64,000 bases of DNA from Calendula officinalis (GCA_963853835.1 OY970830.1:49986401-50050400), one strand, 5' to 3'; numbered from the stretch's first letter, positions 23,798-35,710 are shown. Notes: generated by a model not told the origin, from the letters alone. A program made the numbers and translations.

Positions 23798-25968
23798 GGT
23801 AAAGAATGGCTAGAACACTTAAAACCTTCAAAACTTTTATTTTTGAAATCTGGCAGATTGCATGCATGTACTTAATTCGGCCATATCTTGAGTTTTAACC
23901 ATTTAAAATACATGATTCTTTTTCTCAAAGTTAGTTTTATGTCTTATCTTTCCAACCCATTTAATTTCATGCCAAAATATTGAGTTTTGACCCACGAAAC
24001 CCTACCCACAAGTTAGATGTGCAAACAGACTAGCTGAGCAGAATAAAACTCGAATTTAAACTGATATATCTCTTTCATAAAACCTTTAAAATACATGATT
24101 TTTCTTCTGGAATTTAATTTAAAGAGTTATCTTTTAAATGCAGCTCGTTTCAACGAAAAACATAAAGATTTGACCTCCCAACCAAACATGCAAAGGTAAG
24201 TGTGCATTGAAAAGAGTGCTGACAGATTTTTACATGCAACGTTAAGTAATTATAGCTCCCTCATAAAGCATGCAAATGAAATGATTCTTTCTCTAAACTT
24301 TAGTTCAATGAGTTAGATTTAAAACCCCATAAAATATAAAGAAAAACTCGAAGGTTTGATACCCCAAATGGGTAAAATAAAATAAGTGTGCAGACTGATT
24401 TGAAGTCAGTGACACGTAAGTTTATAAAATATAATTTAAATAGTTATACAACTTCAAAAATAATGAAAGTTATGCTAAAAGTTCCCTAAGACACTAAATA
24501 ATAACATATAAAAAGTTGGTAAATTAAATCATTTGTTATGATATTAAAATAACTTGTGGAAGTGGACTAAAAATCTGGACATGAACAAACATTTAGCTTT
24601 AGATGTGAGAAAAGTAACTTTTAAGAAATATTGGACTATGTAGCACAAAAAGTATAATATTTTACAATATACAAGTTAATTATAATATAACACGTGTAAA
24701 ATAGAAATATACACTCAAATGAAAATATAAGTATAAAGTGCATACCAATAAAAAATAAGACTTATAAGTATACATTTTTAGGAAAGACAAAAATTAACAT
24801 ATAAATAAAGGTGAAACTAAACATATCTATATATATAAAGTAAGTAGGATTATATATATAAACTAATATACTACAGAAAGGACTATAAATATAAAAAACT
24901 TATAATTATATTTGATAAAAATGTACATCTCAATAAGTTCACCATTTTCCCTAAGAAAATTCTTGAAATAAACCTTAAATAGTGTACATAGAAAGTAGAA
25001 CATTATATGAAATTATAATAGCTAAATAATATTTTATCCCTAAGGTTAGACATAGACTAATATTCAATTCCATTAATATAGGAAGGATTTAAGTCGGATT
25101 GAGCATCAAACGGAAAATTGTTGGACACAACTATCACTGTGAGTATCAAATCCCCTTTTTACTATCTTTTTAAATATTTTGAGGTGAAAAGCATGATATA
25201 AAATTTTAAATTATTGTTCTATAACTTGAAAAATGTGATGTTTGAATTAACTCTTTTGTGCACATGTTATGTATGTGAATGCAATTGCTTGAGTTAAAAA
25301 GTGTAAGTCCCCGAAACGTGGAATTAAAATTTAGTGACACTACCATTAACTCGAACGGGGGCCTATGGTTTTGTGGATAGCGCTATTAGGGTTTGGACAT
25401 CCCCACTTAAGGTCGACGGGCCTTGGGTGCACATTTCCTAAAATTAAAAGTTGGGTTCTACACATGTGAGAAATTGCTCACCGCTGAGGTAGGACTGGTT
25501 ACATTAGTGGCATCGTTGTCTGAATGGTTTGGTAGTGGCTCATGGTGGATAATTGCTAGCGTATTGTGACTTGTGCTAAAAATATATTTGAGCAACCAGA
25601 TACTTAATGTCTTGTGAACAAAAGTTTCACAATAACAACTTATGGATACTAATTTAATTTTTGTGCATAAAAAAAACCTATGAACTCACCAACTCTTTGT
25701 AGTTGACCTTTTTAATTTATGCTTTTCAGGTACAAATAAGTAAGTGTTGGCATGTAGGTGCATTTTGTGTGACGACATCAACATCAAGAAATTATAAAAT
25801 CTTTTATCATCAACTTTATCTAATGTCAATTTTGGGAACAAATTTGGTTGTAATAATTTAATTTTTGAACTACTTTTGATTAATGTTGTAGTTGGTGTTG
25901 TTTATTACCTCATGCTATGAAACCTTATGCTGTCGTATCTCGTGTTTCCGCTTTAGCGGGGTGTGACA
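22692..25968 (+). mobile_element. 3' LTR of the gypsy element (about 3.28 kb)
   Basis: It starts TGTGACATCC right after the polypurine tract and ends CGGGGTGTGACA right before satellite resumes, giving the standard TG...CA ends. The length of 3277 bp fits the long LTRs of Tekay/Del elements. Small open frames inside (for example 23245-23511 on + and 23275-23499 on -) overlap each other and match nothing I know; they are probably chance frames in transcribed LTR leader sequence. The only other structure I see is the micro-insertion at 23771-23804. Confidence 0.85.
23755..23820 (-). mobile_element. Micro-insertion of a LINE 3' tail with 16-bp target-site duplication
   Basis: AATGGCTAGAACACTT occurs at 23755-23770 and again at 23805-23820. 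Between the copies lie 27 T residues and GGTAAAG. On the - strand this is CTTTACC followed by poly(A), flanked by a target-site duplication, which is the signature of target-primed reverse transcription that stopped after a few bases. The LINE at 54846 ends almost identically (CCTTTACCC then poly(A)), so both appear to come from the same LINE family. Confidence 0.88.
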
Positions 25969-28900
25969 CTTGAGCCTTGAGCCTCGAGCCTTGAGCCTTG
26001 TGCCTTGAGCCTTGAGCGTTGAGCGTTGACCGTTCAGCGTTGAGCCTTGTGCGTGGAGCCTCGAGCCTCGAGCCTTGAGCCTTGAGCCTTGTGCCATGAG
26101 CCTTGAGCTTGGAGCCTTGAGCCTTGAGCCTCGAGCCTCGGGCCTGGAGCCTCGAGCCTTGAATCTGGAGCCTTGAGCCTTGAGCCTTGAGCCTTGAGCC
26201 TTGAGCCTTGAGCCTTGATCCTTGAGCCTTGAGCCTTGATCCTTAAAACATGAGTCTTGAACCTTGACTCTTGACCCTTGAGCCTTGTGCCTTGAGCCTT
26301 GAGCGTTGAGCCTTGAGCCTTGAGCCTTGAGCCTTGAGCCTTGAGCCTTGAGCCACGAGCCTTGAGCCTTGCGCCTTGAGCCTTGGGCCTTGATCCTCTA
26401 GGCTTGAGCCTTGAGCCTTGACCCATGAGCCTTGAAACATGAGACTTGAGCCTTGACTCTCGACCCTTGCCCCTTAAGCCTTGAGCCTTGACCCATGAGC
26501 CTTGTGAACATGAGACTTGAACCTTGACCCTTGACCCTTGAGCCTTGTGCCTTGAGCCTTGAGCTTTGAGCCTTGAGCCTCGAGCCTTGAGCCTTGAGCC
26601 TTGAGCCTTGAGCATTGAGCCTTGAGCCTTGCGCCTATAAGCCTCGGGCCTCGGGCCTCGGGCCTCGAGCCTCGAGCCTCGAGCCTTGTGCCTTGAGCCT
26701 TGAGCCTTGAGCCTTGAGCCTGGAGCCTTGAGCCTTGAGCCTTGAGCCATGCGCCTGGAGCCTCGAACCTTGAGCCTTGAGCCTTGAGCCTTGAGCCTTG
26801 ACCCTTGATTCTTGCCCTTGCGCCTTGCGCCTTGACATTGAGCCTTGGGCCTTGATCCTCTAGGCTTGAGCCTTGAGCCTTGACCCATGAGCATTAAAAC
26901 TTGAGACTTGAACCTTGACTCTTGACCCTTGTGCCTTGAGCCATGAGCCTTGAGCCTTGACTCTTTACCCTTGTGCCTTGAGCCATGAGCCTTGAGCCTT
27001 GAGCCTTGAGCCTTGAGCCTTGATCCTTAAGACTTGAGCCTTGAGCCTTGAGCCTTGAGCCTTGAGCCTTGAGACTTGAGCCTTATCCTTATGCGTTGAG
27101 CCTTAAAACATGAGACTTGAGCCTTGACTCTTGACCCTTGAGCCTTGTGCCTTTAGCCTTGAGCCTTGAATCTTGAGCCTTGAGCCTTGAGCCTTGAGCC
27201 TTGAGCCTTGTGCCCGGAGCCTTAAGCCTTGAGCGTATGAGCCTCGAGCTTCGGGCCTCGGGCGTCGAGCCTCGAGCCTTGAGCCTTGAGCCTTGTGCCT
27301 TAAGCCTTGAGCCTTGAGCCTTGCGCCTTTAGCCTTGAGCCTTGAGCCTTGCGCCTTGAGCCTCGAGCCTTGAGACTTTAGCCTTGACCCTTGACCCTTG
27401 AGCCTTGACCATTGAGCCTTGACCCTTGACCCTTGATTCTTGCCCTTGCGCCTTGACATTAAGCCTTGCGCCTTGAGCCTTGGGCCTTGATCCTCTAGGC
27501 TTGAGCCTTGAGCCTTGACCCATGAGCCTTGAAACTTGAGACTTGAGCCTTGACTCTCGACCCTTGCCCCTTGAGCCTTGTGAACATGAGACTTGAGCCT
27601 TGACTCTTTACCCTTGCGCCTTGAGCCTTGAGCCTTGAGCCTTAAGCCTTGAGCCTTGAGCCTTGAGTCTTGAGCCTTGAGCCTCGAGCCTTGAGCCTGA
27701 GCCTTGAGCCTGGAGCTTCGGGCCTCGGGCCTCGGGCCTCGGGCCTCCAGCCTCGGGCCTCCAGCCTCGAGCCTCGTCCCTTGAGCCTTGTGCCTTGTGC
27801 CTTGAGCCTTGCGCCTTTAGCCTTGAGCGTTGACCCTTGCGCCTTGCGCCTTGAGCCTCGAGCCTCGAGCCTTGAGCCTTGAGACTTGAGCCTTGAGAAT
27901 TGAGCCTTGAGCCTTGACCATTGATTCTTGCCCTTGCGCCTTGCGCCTTGACATTGAGCCTTGCGCCTTGAGTCTTCGGCCTTGATCCTCTAGGCTTGAG
28001 CCTTGAGCCTTGACCCATGAGCCTTGAAACTTGAGACTTGAGCCTTGACTCTCAACCCTTGCCCCTTGAGCCTTGCGTCTTGACCCTCGATCATAGAGCC
28101 TTCAGCCATGAGCTTTGATCCATGAGCCTTGAGCCTTAAAACATGAGACTTGAGCCATGACTCTTTAACCTTGAGCCTTGTGCCTTGAGCCTTGAGCCTT
28201 GAGCCTTAAGCCTTGAGCCTTGAGCCTTGAGCCTTGAGCCTTGAGCCTGGAGCCTTGAGCCTGGAGCCTGGAGCCTCGAGCCTTGAGCCTTGAGCCTTGA
28301 GCCTCAAGCCTTGAGCCTCGAGCCTTGAGCCTTGAGCCTTGAGCCTTGAGCCTTGAGCCTTGAGCCTTGAGACTTGAGCCTTAAGCATTGAGCCTTGAGC
28401 CTTGAGCCTTGAGCATTGAGCCTTGAGCCTTGATATTTGACCCTTGATTCTTGAGCGTTGAGCCTTAAGCCTTGAGCCTTGAGCCTTGAGCCTTGAGCCT
28501 TGAGAATTGAGCCTTGAGCCTTGACCCTTGATTATTGCCCTTGCGCCTTGCGCCTTGACATTGAGCCTTGCGCCTTGAGTCTTGGGCCTTGATCCTCTAG
28601 GCTTGAGCCTTGAGCCTTGACCCATGAGCCTTGAAACTTGAGACTTGAACCTTGACTCTCGACCCTTGCCCCTTGAGCCTTGCGTCTTGACCCTCGATCA
28701 TAGAGCCTTCAGCCATGAGCTTTGATCCTTGAGCCTTGAGCCTTAAACATGAGACTTGAGCCATGACTCTTTAACCTTGCGCCTTGAGCCATGAGCCTTG
28801 AGCCATAAGCCTTGAGCCTTGAGCCTGGAGGCTTGAGGCTTGAGCCTTGAGCCTTGAGCCTTGAGCCTGGAGCCTTGAGCCTTGAGCCTTGAGCCTTGAG

Positions 28901-30594
28901 CCTTGAGCCTTGAGCCTTGAGCCTTGAGCCTTGAGCCTTGAGCCTTGAGCGTGTACCTTTGATCCTTATGTGTCGAGCCTTAAAACATGTGACTTGAGTC
29001 TTGACTCTTGACCCTTGAGCCTTGTGCCTTGAGCCTTGAGCCTTGAGCCTTGAGCCTTGAGCCTTGAGCCTTGAGCCTGGAGCCTGGAGCCTGGAGCCTA
29101 GAGCCTTGAGCCTCGAGCCTTGAGCCTGGAGCCTTGAGCCTTGAGCCTTGAGCCTTGAGCCTTTAGCCTTGAGCCTTGAGCCTTGAGCCTTGAGCCTTGA
29201 GCCTTGAGCATTGAGCCTTGAGACTTGAGCCTTGATCCTTGAGCCATGAGCATTGAGCCTTGAGCCTTGATATTTGACCCTTGATTCTTGAGCGTTGAGC
29301 CTTAAGCCTTGAGCCTTGAGCTTTGACCCTTGAGCCTGGAGCCTTGAGCCTTGAGCCTTGAGCCTTGAGCCTTGAGCCTTGAGCCTTGAGCATTGAGCCT
29401 TGAGACTTGAGCCTTGATCCTTGAGCATTGAGCCTTGAGCCTTGATATTTGACCCTTGATTCTTGAGCGTTGAGCCTTAAGCCTTGAGCCTTGAGCTTTG
29501 ATCCTTGAGCCAGGAGCGTTGAGCCTGGAGCGTTGAGCCTTGAGCCTTGCGCCTTTAGCCTTGAGCGTTGAGCCTTGCGCCTTGCGCCTTGCGCCTTGAG
29601 CCTCGAGCCTCGAGCCTTGAACCTTGAGACTTGAGCCTTGAGAATTGAGCCTTGAGCCTTGACCCTTGATTCTTGCCCTTGCGCCTTGACATTGAGCCTT
29701 GCGCCTTGAGTCTTGGGCCTTGATCCTCTAGGCTTGAGCCTTGAGCCTTGACCCATGAGCCTTGAAACTTGAGACTTGAGCCTTGATTCTCGACCCTTGC
29801 CCGTTGAGCCTTGCGTCTTGACCCTCGATCATAGAGCCTTCAGCCATGAGCTTTGATCCTTGAGCCTTGAGCCTTAAAACATGAGACTTGAGCCTTGACT
29901 CTTTACCCTTGTGCCTTGAGCCATGAGCCTTGAGCCATGAGCCTTGAGCCTTAAGCCTTGAGCCTTGAGCCTTGAGCCTTGAGCCTTGAGCCTAGAGGAT
30001 TGAGCCTTGAGCCTTGAGCCTTGAGCCATGAGCCTTGAGCCTTGACCTTTGATCCTTATGTGTTGAGCCTTAAAACATGAGACTTGAGCCTTGACTCTTG
30101 ACCCTTGAGCCTTGTGCCTTGAGCCTTGAGCCTTGAGCCTTGAGCCTTGAGCCTTGAGCCTTGAGCCTTGAGCCTTGAGCCTTGAGCCTTGAGCCTGGAG
30201 CCTGGAGCCTCGAGCCTCGAGCCTCGAGCCTCGAGCCTCGAGCCTCGAGCCTCGAGCTTCGAGCCTTGAGCCTTGAGACTTGATATTTAACTCTTGAGCC
30301 TTGATATTTAACCCTTGATTCTTGAGCGTTGAGCCGGGAGCTTTGAGCATTGAGCCGGGAGCCTTGAGCCTTGAGCCTTGAGCCTTGAGCCTTGAGACTT
30401 GAGCCTTGAGCCTTGAGCCTTGAGCCTTGAGCCTTGAGCCTTGAGCCTTGAGCCTTGAACCTTGAGCCTTGAGACTTGACCTTGGAGCCTTGAGCCTTGA
30501 GCCTTGAGCCTTGAACCTTTGAGCTTTGAGTCTTGAGCTAGAGCCTTGAGCATGGAGCCTTGAGCCTTGAGCCTTTGAGTCTGGAGCCTTTGAG

Positions 30595-30657
30595 CCTCGA
30601 GCCTCGAGCCTCGAGCCTCGAGCCTCGAGCCTCGAGCCTCGAGCCTCGAGCCTCGAG
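30595..30657 (+). repeat. Run of nine CCTCGAG units
   Basis: 63 bp of perfect CCTCGAG. This variant has a CG dinucleotide and a palindromic CTCGAG core, unlike the CG-free consensus. Comparable runs lie at about 30199-30250, 31236-31275, 42960-42990, 46510-46580 and 53640-53690. Confidence 0.9.
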
Positions 30658-30667
30658 CCTTGAGCCT

Positions 30668-30856
30668 TGATCCTCTAGCCTTGAGCCTTGCGCTTTGAGC
30701 CTTGAGCCTTGAGCCTTGATCCTCTAGCCTTGAGCCTTGCGCTTTGAGCCTTGAGCCTTGAGCCTTGATCCTCTAGCCTTGAGCCTTGCGCTTTGAGCCT
30801 TGAGCCTTGATCCTCTAGCCTTGAGCCTTGAGCCATGAGCATTGAGCCTAAAAATA
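30668..30856 (+). repeat. 49-bp higher-order repeat (7 x 7 bp)
   Basis: The word TGATCCTCTAG starts at 30668, 30717, 30766 and 30808, giving steps of 49, 49 and 42 bp. Each step contains the same words, including CGCTTTGAG. The unit is therefore seven heptamers, with one copy shortened by exactly one heptamer. Confidence 0.88.
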
Positions 30857-31995
30857 TGAGATTTGAGCCTTGACTCTTGACCCTTGCGCCTTGAGCCTTG
30901 CGCCTTGAGCCTTGAGCCTTGAGCCTTGAGCCAAGAGCCTTGAGTCTTGAGCCTTGTTCCTTGAGCCTTGAGCCTTGAGCCTTAAGTCTTGAGCCTTGAC
31001 CCTTGAGCGTTGACCGTTGAGCCTTGAGCCTTGAGGGTTGAGCCTTGAACCTTGAGCCTTGAGCCATGAGCCTTGAGCCTTGAGCCTTGAGCCTTGAGCC
31101 TTGAGCCTTGAACCTTGAGCCTTGAGACTTGACCTTGGAGCCTTGAGCCTTGAGCCTTGAGCCTTGAACCTTTGAGCTTTGAGTCTTGAGCTAGAGCCTT
31201 GAGCCTGGAGCCTTGAGCCTTTGAGTCTGGAGCCTTTGAGCTTCGAGCCTCGAGCCTCGAGCCTCGAGCCTCGAGCCTTGAGCCTTGAGCCTTGATCCTC
31301 TAGCCTTGAGCCTTGCGCTTTGAGCCTTGAGCCTTGAGCCTTGATCCTCTAGCCTTGAGCCTTGCGCTTTGAGCCTTGAGCCTTGATCCTCTAGCCTTGA
31401 GCCTTGAGCCATGAGCATTGAGCCTAAAAATATGAGATTTGAGCCTTGACTCTTGACCCTTGCGCCTTGAGCCTTGCGCCTTGAGCCTTGAGCCTTGAGC
31501 CTTGAGCCTTGAGCCATGAGCCTTGAGTCTTGAGCCTTGTTCCTTGAGCCTTGAGCCTTGAGCCTTGAGCCTTAAGTCTTGAGCCTTGACCCTTGAGCGT
31601 TGACCGTTGAGCCTTGAGCCTTGAGGGTTGAGCCTTGAACCTTGAGCCTTGAGCGTTGAGCCTTGAGCCTTGAGCCTTGAGCCTTGAGCCTTGAGCCTTG
31701 AGCCTTGAACCTTTGAGCCTTGGTCCTGGAGCCTTGTTCCTTGACCCTTGAACCTTGTGACTTGAAACATGAGCCTTGAGCCTTGAGCCTTGAGACTTGA
31801 GCCTTGAGCATTGAGCCTTGAGCCTTGAGCCTTGAGCCTTGAGCCTTGAGCGTTGAGCATTGAGAATTGAGCATTGAGCCTTGAGCCTTGAGCCTTGAGC
31901 CTTGAGCGTTGATACTCGACCCTTGATTCTTGAGCGTTGTGCCGGCAGCCTTGAGCCTTGAGCCTTGAGACTTGAGCCTTGACCCTTGAGCCTTA

Positions 31996-32777
31996 TGTTG
32001 GAATATGCTTCACGTTAATAACATATAGTTATATGGCTAGACGTATGTGAGCCTAATGGGTCACACACTTATACACCAAACACCATTTAATATATATAAT
32101 ATAATTAGGGTAATTATTTTATTTATATGGACCATGATTACTTGGCTAGTTATGTTTTAATTAATTGTTAAGTGAAAACGTATTAGTGAGTAATCATAAA
32201 GAATCAAAAGGCAAGGGGCTAAGTGTCATATCTCCTAACTTGTAATTAGGAAATATATACTTAGCTTAGGGAGCAAGAAAGAAAAAAACCCTAATCCTCC
32301 CTCTCGCCCCCTAACACAGCCGAATCTCACAATTGATAAGTGTGGGTGGTTTTGTTTTTTTGCTCGAAACAGAATATCACGTCCAAAAGAAATAATACAA
32401 GAAGTATGTTATTTTTTGGGACGTGCAAGAGAAAACAGAAGCAAATTCCATTTGTTCTTTTTTCCTTTCCTTTGTAGTCACGTGGAGCATAAGAAACTAT
32501 TTGGTTTTCTTGATTTTGATTCTTTTGAGCAAGGGACTAGCATCCTATTTGGTGTTCTAGATATGGTGTAGTGTGGATACCATTAGAGGAATTCTACCTT
32601 GAATTCTTGGAGTTCTTCATCCTCATTTGTTGGTGTAATCAAAGGCTTCAAGGGTATGATCTTCATACTAAACTCTTTGATTTTATTTATAGTTTAATTG
32701 TATTAATCAATATTAGATCCGTTCATGGTGATTAAACTTTTTCGCTGCGTTTTGGTTCTTGTTTTAACCTTAAATCA
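31996..32777 (+). mobile_element. Copia 5' LTR
   Basis: It starts TGTTGGAATATGC directly after satellite and ends TTAAATCA, matching the 3' LTR at 38761-39541 almost throughout. As in any LTR it should carry promoter and polyadenylation functions for the element. The internal end is set by the loss of similarity to the 3' LTR right after TTAAATCA. Confidence 0.93.
32252..32300 (+). promoter_or_regulatory. Possible LTR core promoter
   Basis: An AATATATAC element at about 32252-32260 could serve as a TATA box. About 25-40 bp downstream is a pyrimidine-rich stretch around CCCTAATCCTCCCTC that could hold the transcription start. The same arrangement is present in the 3' LTR. This is a positional guess; nothing in the sequence proves the start site. 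Confidence 0.35.
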
Positions 32778-34540
32778 TCGTTTGTGGTATCACGAGTGAT
32801 TATATTGATGATATAATTAACTAATTTTTGTAAAAAGTAGCAAAAACCAACTTTTTTTGTCTATTTTTAATTCCGATCGGACGAAATAAAACCCTAGGGT
32901 TCTTATTTTTTTCGCAATTTTAAATGAAAAAGGGTTAAAATATGATTTTTTGGAACCCTACATGCTACTTGTTACAAAAACCCAATTAAAAAAAATTAAT
33001 CTAGTTTATTGAATTTCTTTGATTATTTGGCTTGGAATTACTTGTTTAATATTGTTTTTAATATGGCAAAACATGTATTTTTGCCATATCCCAAGCCAAA
33101 GCCTTGTCAATTGTTGCTTGTTTGTGCAAACCGATGAAAACCTAGACCGTTTGTGATTGAATGTGGTTGTGTTTGGTTGTTTGGTTGTTTTGGGAAAAGC
33201 CGTGTTTTTGGCTTAATTGTTGTATTTGTTTCAAATTTTTTTCTTTTAGTTTTGGTGCCATTTTTTGGGGCAAATATCATTGTAAAAGTAATTAGAATAG
33301 TTGTATTTTGTTTCTTTGTACTTTGTAATTTGTTGACCAAGGGTGAAGAAAAGATGAGGACAAAACAACAATTTTCGGCACCTCCTGCGCAGCTGCACGA
33401 AAACAGACTTTCCCGGAGATTGGCTATTCCGTTGGACCTGAAACCACCGCCAAAAGTTCCGCAATTCAGAGACCTACAACTTTACAGAAGGCAGGGAAGA
33501 CTGACGGAGATTCCTTCAGTGACTTTTCGGGCTTCAAAGTCTGATGAAATTTTCTGGCAGATTGCATTTTTTCACAAATATTGGTTTCTACTTGCTCAAG
33601 AATGTCTTGGGGCAAGTGGGAGCCCATTGGGTTTATGTAGGCCCGTTTGGGTTCATGTTGGCCCGTCCCTTAGTTTGACCCTTCGGTCCGTCGTGATGAC
33701 TCACGTGACCGATCCTAGGATTTCATCGGTCGAGGTTTGCACAAAATTTATTGCATGTTTTATTTATGTCTGTGGTTGTTTTCTTTTCTATTAGATACAA
33801 GTAATAAAACAATTAAAATACGATTTTAGACACAAACATTAAAACATCCAAACTTTTTATCATCTATGATTACTTGTTAATCATTGATGATTATTCTTTA
33901 ATCTAAACTTGTTTTGAGATTAATACAAAAGTTTAAATATGATTTGAAACTTATAATTTAATAATCACTAAAACATTTTTACCGCTTATTAAACCGACTT
34001 ATGAAGTGGTATGAATGAAGTACATGATTCATTCATATCTTAAATTTTTTTCTTAAAATTTCATACCTAAACTTTAAGTCACGCCGTCCAATTGGTTGAA
34101 ATCACTTGCTTCTACTTTTAAATTCACGTGAGACGTGGTTTAAATTTAGATCCGAGGTCATCATTGTCTACGTGTGAGACCTAGATTTATTTTGACACGA
34201 GTTCACATTGGATGACTTAATCGAGTTAACGGTGAGACCTTGACACGAGGCGAAGATGCGACAAACATGCCACTTGACCCTAGATGCTTGTTCAACTAGG
34301 TGCCATGAAGTCCCATAAATCTAAGAGTTGCACTTGTAATGCAATTGTTGATCGTCACCTACATATTGGATCTATCATTGCTAGCAGATCAACCGATGTG
34401 ATGATAGAAGTCAATGAGGATCTTAGCTTTTAATTAAATTAATTGGGTAGTTAATTTTTTAAAAGAAATTATTATTGAAAATACTATTTTTTGAACTTTG
34501 TGTGTTATACAGATAACAACAATAAATCAAAACCTAAGTA
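32778..34540 (+). other. Copia 5' leader with an unassigned 213-codon open frame
   Basis: This is sequence between the 5' LTR and gag, mostly AT-rich. A + strand frame at 33153-33794 encodes 213 residues: a hydrophobic N-terminal third (many V, F, L and C), then a proline- and arginine-rich middle (LDLKPPPKVPQF, RRQGRLTEIP). I recognise no domain, and the location in an element leader suggests captured or leader sequence rather than a functional protein. The - strand frames at 33107-33340 and 33246-33464 are shadows. From 33800 to 34540 I see nothing recognisable. Confidence 0.5.
32785..32796 (+). other. Primer-binding site, initiator tRNA-Met type
   Basis: TGGTATCACGAG lies 7 bp after the 5' LTR. 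The first eight bases match the usual plant copia site TGGTATCAGAGC, complementary to the 3' end of initiator methionine tRNA. The remaining bases are altered, and the spacing from the LTR is slightly longer than usual. Confidence 0.65.
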
Positions 34541-34559
34541 TCTCCACTCTAAAATCAGT

Positions 34560-35330
34560 TCTTGAATACTGAAATCGACTAATATCGAACTCTAAGGATT
34601 GTCCTAAGAGATGAGAACAAGTTGATACACCTATAAGAGCCCTTACCTGAGGCACCTCCTGTCAATGATTCTGCTATTGTTCGTCAAGCCTTTACCGAAA
34701 CGTTTAACGAACATCAAGAAGTCGCTACTCCTATGCTTGTGAGCATGAACCCCGAGATTCAAAAGAACTTCGAGGAACTCACAGCATATGAAATGATAAG
34801 CGAGTTGAAAATGATATTTCAACAAAAAGCAGAACTTGAACTGTTCAAAACAGTTAAAGCATTCCACGCTTGCAATCAGGAGGACGGCCAATCAGTTAGC
34901 ACTTACATCTTGAATATGAAATGCTATCTTGATCGAATGGAACGTCTTGGTTACCACTTACCACAAGTTCTTGGAATGAGCTTGATTCTTACCTCACCAT
35001 CCAAGGACTATGACCAGTATGAAAAGTGTTTAAAAAGTACATAGCGTGGGGAAGACAATCGTTGATAACATGCTATGGTTATACTGGTTGAGCAAGGGTT
35101 ACCCAATACTTTTCTAGCAATCAGGGAAGGTAAACCGCAAGCACGAGGCAATAGTCTAGATAAGGATAAGCTAGTTTACTTTTCCAAACCTACGATTCCC
35201 CCACCTGCTAAAAAGGAGCACCCTGCAAAGGATATTTCTTGCCATCATTGCGATGAAACTGGCCATTGAAGGAGGAATTGTCCTGCCTACTTGGCAGAGT
35301 TGATGAAGGACAAATGTGTTCTAGCTATCA
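34560..35330 (+). pseudogene. Copia gag remnant with broken CCHC zinc knuckle
   Basis: Gag packages element RNA. Open stretches at 34733-35044 (103 residues) and 35075-35269 (64 residues) together look like plant copia Gag of the UBN2/retrotran_gag_2 type: QKNFEELTAYEM, ELFKTVKAFHAC, GQSVSTYILNMK, LGMSLILTSPSKDYD, then IPPPAKKEHPAKD and the zinc knuckle CHHCDETGH. A TGA falls directly after the knuckle histidine; the same frame continues RRNCPAYLAELM, which supplies the last cysteine. A stop and frame change also separate the two halves at 35042. The N-terminal part upstream of 34733 is readable only in pieces (PEAPPVNDSAIVRQAF). Confidence 0.88.
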
Positions 35331-35440
35331 CATTAGGTATCTTCATTATAGAACTCTATACTTTCGTGATAAATCTTGAGTGTATGACACTAGTTGTGGA
35401 ACTCACATTTACACAAATGTGCAAGATTGAGTGTGAAGTA
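35330..35440 (+). pseudogene. Copia protease remnant
   Basis: In the frame starting at 35380, VYDTSCGTHIYTN is readable and is preceded by a stop codon. In active copia proteases the region reads D-T/S-G at the catalytic aspartate; here the third position is serine (DTS). The flanking frame is interrupted at both ends. This marks the junction from gag to pol in the usual copia order. Confidence 0.7.
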
Positions 35441-35710
35441 GAAAGCTAAATGAATGGAAGCTGTGATCTTATCCTTCCTAATGCGTTAATTATTGTTTCG
35501 AACAATTGTCAATAACGCATTGTTTAGCTTTATCGTTTGTTGAATAATGGATTATGATATTTTGTTTTATGAAAAAATAACATTTTTATAACTACTCCTT
35601 GTAATAGTATATTTGAAATTAATATGCATGATCCTAATTCAAACGATAGTTCTATATACAAATGTAGCACTCAAGAATCCAAAACGGTTTGGATTCCATT
35701 TACCTAGAGA
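35441..35710. other. Unrecognised copia internal segment
   Basis: AT-rich, with no open frame of note and no motif I could match. By position it should be the spacer between protease and the pre-integrase domain, much of which seems to be deleted or decayed. Confidence 0.5.

Larger units (their letters stand above)
19448..25968 (+). mobile_element. Decayed Ty3/gypsy chromovirus, Tekay/Del-like, 3' part
   Basis: The sequence changes abruptly from satellite to AT-rich DNA at 19448 and back at 25969. The right half has the plan of a Tekay-type element: integrase C-terminal remnant, the AATTTCGGGACGAAATTTCT box typical of this clade just after pol, a polypurine tract, then one long LTR beginning TGTGAC and ending GTGTGACA. 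No 5' LTR is present, and only about 3.2 kb lies upstream of the 3' LTR, less than the 5-6 kb usual for the clade, so the 5' part was lost by deletion or recombination. All reading frames are broken. Target-site duplication cannot be tested because the left end is not an element end. Confidence 0.85.
30470..31680 (+). repeat. Duplicated block of about 0.65 kb
   Basis: The phrase GACTTGACCTTGGAG begins near 30475 and 31127. Both are followed by the same order: the TTTGAGCTTTGAG phrase, a CCTCGAG run, the 49-bp repeat units, CCTAAAA then ATATGAG, and GAGGGTTGAG. The second copy has one fewer 49-bp unit and shorter CCTCGAG runs, so inner arrays changed length after the duplication. Confidence 0.75.
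25969..31995 (+). repeat. CCTTGAG heptanucleotide satellite, block B
   Basis: Same unit and orientation as block A, so the gypsy element sits inside one array. From 25969 to about 28.4 kb the phrases are those of block A (CCTTAAA then ACATGAG; TGATCCTCTAGG). From about 28.4 kb new words appear: CCTTGAT then ATTTAAC or ATTTGAC, then from 30.3 kb GAGCCGGGAG and CCTAAAA followed by ATATGAG. These continue across the copia element into block C. No gene is visible. Confidence 0.97.

Noticed and set aside
33107..33464. - strand open frames opposite the copia leader
   Set aside because: They overlap each other and the + strand frame, and have low-complexity K, N and T-rich composition with no motif.
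34643..34891. - strand open frame of 82 codons
   Set aside because: Antisense to the clear Gag reading on the + strand.
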